64,000 bases of DNA from Desulfomicrobium macestii (GTDB lineage: Bacteria > Desulfobacterota > Desulfovibrionia > Desulfovibrionales > Desulfomicrobiaceae): positions 62,001-126,000 of the forward strand of contig NZ_JADBGG010000008.1 in NCBI RefSeq assembly GCF_014873765.1, read 5' to 3'. Every line of letters begins with the position of its first letter. Positions within the stretch are counted from its first letter, which is position 1. Made by a program: the position numbers and the translations under genes. Positions 34,973 to 43,089 of this stretch are shown here, piece by piece. A model generated the notes under the pieces. The model was not told the DNA's origin. It saw only the letters and a program-made list of their open reading frames with translations, and made no database searches.

Positions 34973-37078
34973 ATGCCGCATCCGTCAGCAAACAGCTCGT
35001 GGTTCACATTCGACACTCCCGCCCATTCCGATCTGCGTGTCTACGCCTTTTCCGGCACCGAAGAGGTCCACAAACCCTACGAATTCGAAATCGAACTGGT
35101 CCACGATTCGGCGTGTCTTGATTTTGCCGAGCTTCTGGGCCGGCCCGCCTGCCTTGGCATCGCCGACAAAAGCGGCGGCGTGCGTCATGTCAACGGCGTC
35201 ATCCGCCGCTTCACGCAACTGCACACCGCCAATGTCCGCACCCACTACCTGGCCGTTCTGGTCCCGCGCCTGTGGTTTCTGGGGCTGGTCACGGACCACC
35301 GCATCTTCCAGAACATGAGCGTGCCCCGGATCATCGAGCAGGTGCTGAAAGAGCAGAACTTCACCGGCGATTCCTACGCCTTCAAGTGCTTCTTCGACTA
35401 CGCGCCGCGCGAATACTGCGTGCAATACGGCGAGACGGCCCTTCATTTCATCTCAAGGCTCTGCGAGGAGGAGGGCATCTATTTCTACTTCGAGCATTTC
35501 CAGGACCGCCACGTGCTCTGCTTCTCGGACCGGGAGGGCGGCCCCCTGATCGGGGGCGAGAGCCTGCTGCGCTTCCATCCCGGAGCGGGCACCGAAACGG
35601 ATGCGCCAACCGTCAGAACCGTCGAACTGCGCCGGACCATCGGCAGCGACGCCTGCACCTTCCGGGAATGGAATTTTGAAAAAACGCGCCTGAACCTTGA
35701 GGTCGGCCAGCTGGAGGCGGACCCGCTCAAGGCCCCGGTCCCCGTCGGCATGACCCTTGAGCAATACCATTATCCCCACCTCTACCAACTGCAAAAGGAC
35801 GGCAACCGTTACGCAAGCCTTGAGCTTTTGCGCCATTTCAGCCTGAGCCGCCGCATCGAGGCGACGACGGACGTCTCGAGAATGACTCCCGGCCATGTCT
35901 TCGAGCTTCACGAGCATCCAAGGCCAGACCTCAACGACCGCTGGTGGGCGGTGCGCGTCACGCACCGGGGCGAGCAGCCGCAGGTGCTAGAGCACGAGGC
36001 CCCGGACCGGGGCATGACGTACCTTGCCAGCCTAATGGCCATCCCGGACACGACCCGCTTCGTGCCCGCTTTGGACCACCCCAAAAATCCCGTCATCGGC
36101 GATCAGACCGCCATCGTGACCGGCCCGGGCGGCGAGGAGATCTTTCCGGACAGGCATGGCCGGGTGAAGGTGCAGTTCCACTGGGACAGGCTTGGCGCTT
36201 TCGACGAAAAAACGACCTGCTGGATTCGCGTCTCCCAGGGCTGGGCCGGAGGGCAGTACGGCACCATGGCCATCCCCAGGATCGGGCAGGAGGTCATCGT
36301 CTCCTTCCTTGAGGGCGACCCGGACCGGCCCATCGTTACCGGCCGAGTCTATAACGCCGCCAATCCGGTTCCCTACCCGCTGCCCGAGCACAAGACGCGC
36401 ACGGTCTTCAAATCCATGTCCACACCGGGAATCGACGGCGAACCACGCGGATTCAATGAGATGCGCATCGAGGACAAGAAGGGGCAAGAAGAGATCTACG
36501 TTCACGCCGAGAAGGACGTGAATGCATACGTCAAGAACGACTGGAAAGAACACATCCTCCATGATCAGCATCGTGCGGTGGACAACTTTTCCTATTCATC
36601 GGTGAAGGGCGAAGATCAGCAGACGGTGGAGAAGGACCGCAAGATCGAGCTTCTGGCCGACGATCATCTGACGGTCAGAGGCAGCAGCCACACGCACGTC
36701 CAGGAGAAGTGGCTTGTCCGTGCAGGCCGAGAGGTCCACGGGGCGGCGGGCCGCAAGGCGGTCATCGAGGCCGGCGCGGAACTGACCATCAAGGCCGGCG
36801 GCAGCTTCATCAGGATCGACTCGTCAGGGGTGTACGTCGGGGGCGCGAAGGTCAGGATCAACTCGGGTGGGAGTCCGGGGACGGGTTCGGGGGCGAGGCC
36901 GCTTTTGCCTGCAATGTCGCAGACGGTGGAAAAAGGCATGGATGTGCAGCGATCCGCCATACGGGAACCTTCCATGGCCAACAGCCTGGAGAAGTCTCAG
37001 GCCTGGGCTTCGGGCGTCTGCATGGTTTGCGAAGAATCCAGGGGCCGGAAGCAGCCGGGGGGCGCCGATGTCGAATGA
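34973..37078 (+). CDS. vgrG: Type VI secretion spike protein VgrG
   Basis: 701 residues with AAGGAG upstream. The gp27-like part runs to ~370 (SGTEEVHKPYEFEIELV, DFAELLGRPACLGI, YCVQYGETALHFISRLCEEEGIYFYFEH); the gp5/OB-fold follows (AIVTGPGGEEIFPDRHGRVKVQFHWDRLG, TCWIRVSQGWAGGQYGTMAIPRIGQEVIVSFLEGDPDRPIVTGRVYN), then a repeated beta-helix needle (~510-620) and a short tail. It forms the puncturing tip of a T6SS and carries cargo. No other core T6SS gene is in the window, so this is an orphan cargo module. Confidence 0.95.
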   Translation: MPHPSANSSWFTFDTPAHSDLRVYAFSGTEEVHKPYEFEIELVHDSACLDFAELLGRPACLGIADKSGGVRHVNGVIRRFTQLHTANVRTHYLAVLVPRLWFLGLVTDHRIFQNMSVPRIIEQVLKEQNFTGDSYAFKCFFDYAPREYCVQYGETALHFISRLCEEEGIYFYFEHFQDRHVLCFSDREGGPLIGGESLLRFHPGAGTETDAPTVRTVELRRTIGSDACTFREWNFEKTRLNLEVGQLEADPLKAPVPVGMTLEQYHYPHLYQLQKDGNRYASLELLRHFSLSRRIEATTDVSRMTPGHVFELHEHPRPDLNDRWWAVRVTHRGEQPQVLEHEAPDRGMTYLASLMAIPDTTRFVPALDHPKNPVIGDQTAIVTGPGGEEIFPDRHGRVKVQFHWDRLGAFDEKTTCWIRVSQGWAGGQYGTMAIPRIGQEVIVSFLEGDPDRPIVTGRVYNAANPVPYPLPEHKTRTVFKSMSTPGIDGEPRGFNEMRIEDKKGQEEIYVHAEKDVNAYVKNDWKEHILHDQHRAVDNFSYSSVKGEDQQTVEKDRKIELLADDHLTVRGSSHTHVQEKWLVRAGREVHGAAGRKAVIEAGAELTIKAGGSFIRIDSSGVYVGGAKVRINSGGSPGTGSGARPLLPAMSQTVEKGMDVQRSAIREPSMANSLEKSQAWASGVCMVCEESRGRKQPGGADVE

Positions 37079-37994
37079 TATCTTGAAAGGTTTTGTTTCG
37101 GATTGCGTCACGCAGACGCATGGTCCCCGTGAATTCGAGGAGTGGCGCGCCGGAATCAGAGACCGGATGACCCGGGAAAACAGTCGAAAATGGTGCGCTG
37201 TCATCGATCCCGCCTCGGACCCCGATCTTCCCGGCCTGCTCTGGACTCACCAGGAACGTGAAGAAATCTGGCCGCTGTTCATGAACACCATGTTGTCTGA
37301 AATCAGCCTCAAGGGACCGATTTTCGTCGCGCTCCAGCCTGGCGGAAAAATCGCGGACTGGTTGCTGACCAATGCGGAAATTTCCCCCATCGGTGTCCTT
37401 TATGCCGTGACCGAAGGAAAAGAGAACGACCTCTTCGAGCACCTTCAGAATCTGCTGGAAATTCCCCTGCCCGATGCCGGAACCGGGCTCCTGCGATTCT
37501 ACGATCCTCGTGTCCTGCATGCCCTGACCTACTTTGGGGACAAAACATGGTGCCGTCGGGCCGTCGGGCCGGCCGAGTGCCTGCATGCCTGGGAGCCGGG
37601 CAGGGCGGAAGCCCTTGAGCTGCGCGAAGGCACACCGGAAATCCTCCGGGAATGCCCATCGGAACCACTACAGCATGAACTCCTGAATTTCATGGCCCGG
37701 CACAATGCGCCGTACGCAGTGCTCCATGAGGCGTCGACCCTGAAACAGGCCAGCCGGCTCACGGACATGCCTGTCCCAGAGGCATTCTTCTTTGTGGAAA
37801 ACGTATGCCGGTCCCTGGATGACCTCGGCATCTGCGGGATGGCCGACATGGCTGCCGGTGTGGCCTACTGCCTTGACGTGGGCGCAAACATCTTTGGGAC
37901 CACTTCCGTAGCCCAATGGATGAAGGCGTCGGACACAACGAGGCCCTTTCCGGAACTGCTGGCAAACCTCCCCGATGAATTGTCCGGGGAGTGA
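37068..37994 (+). CDS. DUF4123 adaptor (Tap type) for T6SS cargo
   Basis: 308 residues from the ATG at 37068, overlapping the vgrG end by 11 bases; a reading from 36867 lies in vgrG. The DUF4123 pattern is visible: WCAVIDPASDPDLPGLLW, SLKGPIFVALQPGG, FEHLQNLLEIPLPDAGTGLLRFYDPRVL. Such adaptors (Tap/Tec) load lipase or nuclease effectors onto VgrG. The C-terminal ~130 residues (LQHELLNFMARHNAPYAVLHEAS...) are helical. The position between vgrG and the lipase gene supports this role. Confidence 0.85.
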   Translation: MSNDILKGFVSDCVTQTHGPREFEEWRAGIRDRMTRENSRKWCAVIDPASDPDLPGLLWTHQEREEIWPLFMNTMLSEISLKGPIFVALQPGGKIADWLLTNAEISPIGVLYAVTEGKENDLFEHLQNLLEIPLPDAGTGLLRFYDPRVLHALTYFGDKTWCRRAVGPAECLHAWEPGRAEALELREGTPEILRECPSEPLQHELLNFMARHNAPYAVLHEASTLKQASRLTDMPVPEAFFFVENVCRSLDDLGICGMADMAAGVAYCLDVGANIFGTTSVAQWMKASDTTRPFPELLANLPDELSGE

Positions 37995-38008
37995 GTACGG
38001 AATCCGTC

Positions 38009-38689
38009 ATGAAGATTCCACCTCCCGCCAAGTCCGTCCTCATCATCGCCGTCCTGTACCTTGCGGCCTGGTCGCTGACCGTTGCCATCAAGTGGCGCAG
38101 TGAGCCCGTGATCGAGGCAATGGGCTTGAATGCCCAGGGCTTCGTCTGGGTCGAACGCGTTCGATTTGACAGACAATCGGCTGGATCAACCGGCCACGCA
38201 GGCGGGGGATGGTGCAGTGGGGGAAATTATGTGCGTCCACGAGAACTCGGGCCGCCCAGGATTGGAGGGAAGGCGTCCAACAGTCCAATGCCTCTGCCAA
38301 AGCGTGCCCTCTTCCAATGGTTCAACTTCAGTCAGCAACGCTACTACGAGGCCCTCATCGATGATCCGTCCATGCCGCAGCGAGCCAAGGACTTTGCCTT
38401 CTCACTGCGTGACTGGAGGCGGTTTAAATTCTCACTGATCTATGATTTTTCCGAAAACGGGAAGGTCCGCCTCTGGCTCTTCGGTACAGACTATAACGCC
38501 CCAATAACGATACCCGAAGACAAGTGGGTGTACACGCTCCTCGGCACGGTTCAAGGGTATGAGATAGATGGAGATCCAAAAAAATACACGAACAGAACCA
38601 AGCAGGCTCGTCAGGAATGCGAAATCCCCATGCAGCCTGATCCAGCGCCAGCAGCTACACAACCCAAACGAGAAAGCATCAATCAATAA
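38009..38689 (+). CDS. DUF2931-like membrane-anchored protein, immunity candidate
   Basis: 226 residues from the ATG at 38009 with GGAA upstream; a GTG at 37991 overlaps the previous stop (GTGA) and is an alternative. One N-terminal hydrophobic anchor (SVLIIAVLYLAAWSLTVAI) is followed by a soluble domain with GGGWCSGGNYVRP and KRALFQWFNFSQQRYYEALI, which resembles DUF2931 proteins sometimes found beside T6SS lipases. No enzyme motif. A periplasm-facing protein next to a secreted lipase gene would suit an immunity protein; this is inference. Confidence 0.55.
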   Translation: MKIPPPAKSVLIIAVLYLAAWSLTVAIKWRSEPVIEAMGLNAQGFVWVERVRFDRQSAGSTGHAGGGWCSGGNYVRPRELGPPRIGGKASNSPMPLPKRALFQWFNFSQQRYYEALIDDPSMPQRAKDFAFSLRDWRRFKFSLIYDFSENGKVRLWLFGTDYNAPITIPEDKWVYTLLGTVQGYEIDGDPKKYTNRTKQARQECEIPMQPDPAPAATQPKRESINQ

Positions 38690-38710
38690 TAACTGAAAAG
38701 GAGACCTCCT

Positions 38711-40696
38711 ATGGGCAACAGATCTGCGCAGTTTCTGAAGGAGCTTCAAGCGGCCACAGCGCATATTCCCAACACTCCGAATCCAGCTGTTCTGCCGTGT
38801 TTCGGACCCAAACTCCATATCGGCATCTTTTTCGACGGCACGGGAAACGAAAGAAAATTCGACGAAGAACAAAGCGCCATTGATCACACATGGATGCAGG
38901 GTGGCAAAGAGCGTCAGCAGAATCAGGCCCAAGAACACCTCCAGCAATGCCAGCGCGCCGAAGCCGATGCGGCTGCGGTGGCCGAGCGGGCGTGGTCGGA
39001 TGTCAAGGCCTATCAGAGCGAAGCCGAACAGTTGCGGGTTCAAACCGATCAGGTCACGAGTCAATGGCAGTCCCTTGGGAGGGAGATCACTCGCGTCAGG
39101 GTCATGGCCACCAGCGGCCGCACGGCCGCCGAACGGACCGCTGGCAGAGCGGCCCTTGAGCAACTCCACAAACAGGAAGACAGCGCGCTCCTTCGCCTGC
39201 GTCATCTGGCCGTGACGAGCAAAGACGTCGAAGAACGGGCCAGGACGGCAGAGCAGCGCGCCCGGCAGGCCGATGCCGAACGCCGACGCCGGGAAGAGGC
39301 GGTGCGCCAGGCCAGGCGGGACTGCCATCCGGCAAGCCCGGGCATATCCGGGCTGACCAATGTGGCCAAGCTGTATGATGTGTATCAATTCGATGAACAG
39401 GGCAAAGATCAAAACGGTGTCATCAAAAAGCGCATTTACATTCGAGGAGTGGGCACCAGGGAAGGCAAGGGCGTCACGAGCGGGGGCGCCGCCAACCTGG
39501 GCTTGGCCTTTGCCGCATTCTGCGAAGGAGCCGAGAAGCGGATTCCCAAGGCCAGGCAGGAGATGCTCGATATTCTCAATAACGTCCTCTCCGGCTGGGG
39601 CAGTATGCCCTCATCCGTTACCATCGACCTGTTCGGCTTCAGCCGGGGCGCCGCCCTGGCCAGGCATTTCGTCAATGTGATCCTGGCAGGGCTGCCGGAC
39701 ATGAGTCAAAAGCCCGTTCCCGTCTCGGACGAATCGCTTCCGTTCGGGGAATTGGTCACCCTTCCCGACGCCGACCATGACAAGCATGGCGGTCAGAACA
39801 ATGCAGCCTTGCGCTATCCGGCCCTGGCCAACGTGAGCATCCGCTTCGTTGGCCTGTTCGATACCGTAGGTTCCATATTCATTCCCGGTAACGACAACGA
39901 ACTCTTTTACGACCTGGGGCTGCCCGCGGGGTGCGCCCGGAATATCTTGCATCTTGTGGCCGCCCAGGATTGGCGCGAATATTTCCCGCTCACCAGAATT
40001 CATCCCGGGGACGGCGAGGAGATTGTCCTGGCCGGGGCGCATGCGGATATCGGCGGCGGATATCAGTTGTTGGAAAAATGCGCGCTACTCATGGATGAAG
40101 AATATTGCGGTTCATTAAGTACAGACCTTGTCAACCGGCAAGGTCCATTCGTCATTCCTCAAGATCGGGAACAGCGCGCCCGCCAGGCAATACTGGAGCG
40201 TGCCCGAGGAAAAGGCATCCTTAGCGAAGAAGGGGAACTCCCGCCCCACTGGCATTTCACCCTGCACTGGGAGGTAAGCCATGATGCAGTTCCAGTCGTA
40301 CACTTCTATGTGCGCCTCATGCGCGACAAGCTCACCTACAACGGGTACGCCAACGTCCCCCTGCACATCATGCACCGCAAGGCCGTGGATGCAGGAGTCC
40401 CGTTCAAAACTCTGGATGAAACTGATCCGCTCCACATTGTTCCCGAAGACCTGCAGCACCTGGTGGACAACCCGGTTGACGAACTGCCGCAAGACTTGTG
40501 GGAAAAATACGTACATGTCTCCGCGACGGAAAACAGGTGCGTTGACCGCCTGGCCCTCAGGCCGCGGACACGGTTTCCCTACAGCATCGGGATGCAGCTC
40601 GATCCCTCGGGAAGCCGCGAAATCTACCCGAACAAGCTGGAAAAGGACGGTTCGAAATGGCCTTTGGTGCAGGCTTTGATGCAGGCGGGTCTTTAA
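38711..40696 (+). CDS. DUF2235 lipase-type T6SS effector (Tle1-like) with charged helical insertion
   Basis: 661 residues with AAGGAG upstream. DUF2235 elements are all present: GIFFDGTGNE (~38), the nucleophile elbow LFGFSRGAALAR (Ser ~309), GLFDTVGS (Asp) and GAHADIGGGY (His), so a Ser-Asp-His hydrolase is expected, typically a phospholipase attacking rival cells. Between GTGN and the rest, residues ~58-205 are a very charged, Gln/Arg/Glu-rich helical region (NQAQEHLQQCQRAEADAAAVAE...ARTAEQRARQADAERRRREEAVRQARR) that looks like a coiled coil and is not part of the usual fold. The enzyme probably rides VgrG with help of the DUF4123 adaptor. Confidence 0.85.
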   Translation: MGNRSAQFLKELQAATAHIPNTPNPAVLPCFGPKLHIGIFFDGTGNERKFDEEQSAIDHTWMQGGKERQQNQAQEHLQQCQRAEADAAAVAERAWSDVKAYQSEAEQLRVQTDQVTSQWQSLGREITRVRVMATSGRTAAERTAGRAALEQLHKQEDSALLRLRHLAVTSKDVEERARTAEQRARQADAERRRREEAVRQARRDCHPASPGISGLTNVAKLYDVYQFDEQGKDQNGVIKKRIYIRGVGTREGKGVTSGGAANLGLAFAAFCEGAEKRIPKARQEMLDILNNVLSGWGSMPSSVTIDLFGFSRGAALARHFVNVILAGLPDMSQKPVPVSDESLPFGELVTLPDADHDKHGGQNNAALRYPALANVSIRFVGLFDTVGSIFIPGNDNELFYDLGLPAGCARNILHLVAAQDWREYFPLTRIHPGDGEEIVLAGAHADIGGGYQLLEKCALLMDEEYCGSLSTDLVNRQGPFVIPQDREQRARQAILERARGKGILSEEGELPPHWHFTLHWEVSHDAVPVVHFYVRLMRDKLTYNGYANVPLHIMHRKAVDAGVPFKTLDETDPLHIVPEDLQHLVDNPVDELPQDLWEKYVHVSATENRCVDRLALRPRTRFPYSIGMQLDPSGSREIYPNKLEKDGSKWPLVQALMQAGL

Positions 40697-40828
40697 CAGG
40701 CTGTTAATCAGCGGGAATTCTTGATGAGCAGCGGCATTGCCTGTCTCGAACCCATCATCGGGGACGATACACACCCGGGCACGGCACTGCATCCAAAACC
40801 AGATCCAACCACGTCGAGAGGAGCACCC

Positions 40829-41341
40829 ATGACAAAACTTTTTCCGGAAATCAGCGCACCAGGCAGGACCGCAAGTCCCAGAGAACGCCTTCTGGCCAGA
40901 CTGCCAGGGCAGATTCCTTTTCCTCAGGCGCCACGGGGGAAGGATGGCGGGCTGGGGTGTGCCATAACAGGCATTCTTCTTACAGGTATCTTCAATATTT
41001 TCATGTTTTTCGTGGTCAGGATGTTCGACCTGTCAGATCCAACATATAGCAATCTGTTTGTTTTTTATTATGTCATGTCATTTATATTGGGACTTTTTGC
41101 GATCATATGTGTCGTTTTCCTCATTCGAGGAATGCACTTTGCCGTCAACATGGCAATAATTTATTCTGGAATTCTGTTTATTCACAATTATTTCTTCCAG
41201 CATGCCAAGCCGGCAATGTTGTTTCCAAGATACATCGCACCAATTTCCGCTATAATTCTGTTTTATTTCATATTTTCAAAAAGAGTCAGAAATACGTATT
41301 GCTGGATAAATGGCGACAACGGCGAGGATTCAACATCCTGA
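40829..41341 (+). CDS. AT-rich small membrane protein after the lipase, immunity candidate
   Basis: 170 residues from the ATG with GAGAGGAG upstream; a longer frame from 40721 is possible but has no comparable site. About four membrane segments occupy residues 45-155 (CAITGILLTGIFNIFMFFVV, FVFYYVMSFILGLFAIICVVFLI, MAIIYSGILFIHNYFF, IAPISAIILFYFIF). I do not recognise a family. Base composition is clearly more AT-rich than all neighbours, as is usual for recently acquired immunity or effector genes. It ends the T6SS module. Confidence 0.65.
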   Translation: MTKLFPEISAPGRTASPRERLLARLPGQIPFPQAPRGKDGGLGCAITGILLTGIFNIFMFFVVRMFDLSDPTYSNLFVFYYVMSFILGLFAIICVVFLIRGMHFAVNMAIIYSGILFIHNYFFQHAKPAMLFPRYIAPISAIILFYFIFSKRVRNTYCWINGDNGEDSTS

Positions 41342-41424
41342 AAAAACCATGGTTGTTTGCGAAATCATACCGCAGAAAAACCGCCGCGGTACATTGCAAA
41401 CGGCACTCAGGGGAGGAAAAAGGA

Positions 41425-41703
41425 TCAGCAATCCGCGCGGGGCAAGGGAAGATGGCCGGAGATTATTTTTTCTTTGCGACTTCTGGGTTGCGCCTTGATC
41501 CATCTTTCCATGGCCAAGGCCGCAGACTTGCCGTCCACTGAAGCTGAGAAGACAAGCTCCAGCGGCCCGCGGCCGCGCAGGTACTTGCCCGCCCTGGGGC
41601 CGCCGGATGCGTGTTCAATCAGGCGCCGGGCAACGTCGGTGGTGATGCCGGTGTAGAGACTCCCGTCGCCGCAGCGCAGCACGTACACGAACCAATCGGA
41701 CAC
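41425..41703 (-). CDS. GIY-YIG nuclease-like small protein
   Basis: 92 residues from a GTG start. The whole protein is one GIY-YIG domain of the UPF0213/YhbQ type: WFVYVLRCGDGSLYTGITTDVARRLIEHASG, GPRAGKYLRGRGPLELVF, then AALAMERWIKAQPRSRKEKI. Members are small, probably DNA- or nucleic acid-acting, and their role is poorly known. It lies three bases after the HlyIII gene and is probably coexpressed with it. Confidence 0.87.
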   Translation of the reverse strand: MSDWFVYVLRCGDGSLYTGITTDVARRLIEHASGGPRAGKYLRGRGPLELVFSASVDGKSAALAMERWIKAQPRSRKEKIISGHLPLPRADC

Positions 41704-41706
41704 GGA

Positions 41707-42357
41707 CTATGACGGCAGGGTGTTAAGAACCGAGAAGAAATGCATGGTACTGCCCGTAATGACAAAAAGGTGCCAGATGGCGTGGTTGTAGGGCAGACGA
41801 TCCCAGACGTAGAAAATGACACCCAGTGTATAGGCCAGACCTCCCAGGGCCAGAAAGATAAGACTCGCCCCGGACAGGGTCGCGTACATGTCGCGCCCGA
41901 TGAGGATACAGAGCCAGCCCATGCCGAGATAGATGGTCAGGGACAGGCGCTTGAAACGATACACGAAGCAGCACTTGAGCACGACTCCGGCCACCGCAAG
42001 AAGCCACACCACCCCGAACACGGTCCAGCCCACGGTTTCACGCAGGTTGACCAGCATGAAGGGCGTGTAGGTGCCGGCGATGAGCAGGAAAATGGCGCTG
42101 TGATCCAGGGTCTTCAGAATGCGCTTGGCCCGTGGCAGAGGGATGGCGTGGTACAGGGTGGACGCCATGTAGAGCAGGATGAGCGTGGCTCCGAAAATGG
42201 AGAAACTGACCACGTGCCAGGCGTCGCCCTGGGACACGGCCCGGGCGATGAGCACCACCAGGGCGGCTATGGACATTCCGGCAGCAATGGCGTGAGTGAT
42301 GCTGTTGGCAATCTCCTCGCCTTGGGAATATTGGGAAACGGACCGTTCCATGTTCAT
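41707..42357 (-). CDS. Hemolysin III / TrhA-family membrane protein
   Basis: 216 residues from the ATG at 42357, which has GGAGG five to six bases upstream; GTG/ATG codons further up lie in the NYN gene or lack a site. Seven membrane helices with the HlyIII pattern: EEIANSITHAIAAGMSI, LYMASTLYHAI with conserved His, LDHSAIFLLIAGTYTPF, GVIFYVWDRLPYNHAIWHLFVITGSTMHF. Members are PAQR-like membrane hydrolase or lipid-homeostasis proteins (TrhA in E. coli); the old name hemolysin is misleading. Confidence 0.9.
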   Translation of the reverse strand: MNMERSVSQYSQGEEIANSITHAIAAGMSIAALVVLIARAVSQGDAWHVVSFSIFGATLILLYMASTLYHAIPLPRAKRILKTLDHSAIFLLIAGTYTPFMLVNLRETVGWTVFGVVWLLAVAGVVLKCCFVYRFKRLSLTIYLGMGWLCILIGRDMYATLSGASLIFLALGGLAYTLGVIFYVWDRLPYNHAIWHLFVITGSTMHFFSVLNTLPS

Positions 42358-42385
42358 ATAATCCTCCATCCCCAGGCCTTGGCCC

Positions 42386-43015
42386 TCAGGGGTTGTCACC
42401 GTCTCCTACCGCATCGCGAAAGGAATTGTCCACATCGGACGCAAAATCGTTTATCCAGTAAATCCGGTCGGCCCGGCATTGCAGCTCCGAGGAGACCCCG
42501 TCCCTGAAGACCACGAGCTCTATGCTCTTGCCCTGCTCCGAGAGATGTTCCACGGCGTCGAGCAGGTCCGAATCGCCGGAGGACAGCATGAGCGTGTCGT
42601 AATTGCGCTGATGAATGAGCGACAGGGTGGCGATGGCCACATCCACGCCCTTCTGGATCTCGTTGAAGACCCGATGCGTGAAATCCCCGGTCTGATTCTG
42701 ACACCTGAGCGACACCTTCTGGCCGCACTCCTCGCAATAGGCCTTGTCGGCGCGCTGCTGCTTGAGCGTATAGAACTTGGTGATGATCTTGGGCCCAAAC
42801 GGCGGCCCGCTGCGCAGCCAGCGATGAAAATTGTCCTGCCCGTCCGAAGGCGGATTGGGCGTGGAGTTGAGATAATAGGCCCGCCAGATGAGGCCGTCCT
42901 GCTCCAAATGGTTTCTAAGGCGCAAATAGCTGAATTCATACCCGCTACGCACGCTATGCCGGGCGTTGAAAAGATAACCTGCGTCGATAAGCCAGAGTCT
43001 GCGTTTTTGGGTCAT
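42386..43015 (-). CDS. NYN-domain PIN-like protein with zinc-ribbon insert
   Basis: 209 residues. The NYN/LabA fold is clear: LWLIDAGYLFNARH with the first metal Asp, then KGVDVAIATLSLIHQRNYDTLMLSSGDSDLLDAVEHLSEQGKSIELVVFRDG with the Asp cluster of the active site. An unusual insert (~90-110) holds CEECG and a later Cys (SLRCQNQTG), which would make a small zinc ribbon only if another ligand helps. It may be an RNase or DNA-binding regulator. Its stop overlaps the leader of the HlyIII gene. Confidence 0.83.
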   Translation of the reverse strand: MTQKRRLWLIDAGYLFNARHSVRSGYEFSYLRLRNHLEQDGLIWRAYYLNSTPNPPSDGQDNFHRWLRSGPPFGPKIITKFYTLKQQRADKAYCEECGQKVSLRCQNQTGDFTHRVFNEIQKGVDVAIATLSLIHQRNYDTLMLSSGDSDLLDAVEHLSEQGKSIELVVFRDGVSSELQCRADRIYWINDFASDVDNSFRDAVGDGDNP

Positions 43016-43089
43016 GAATCCTCGTACTTAAGTTCCAAAAAATGCTTATAAAAATACTTAGCATACTATAAAAGCGATCACCACATGCG

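Noticed and set aside
34981-37078. Complete type VI secretion gene cluster
   Set aside because: Only VgrG, an adaptor and cargo-type genes are seen; no Hcp, TssB, TssC, ClpV or baseplate genes are in the window.
41310-41656. Plus-strand frames after the AT-rich membrane gene
   Set aside because: They run antisense through the GIY-YIG gene, have no domain and no good start site.
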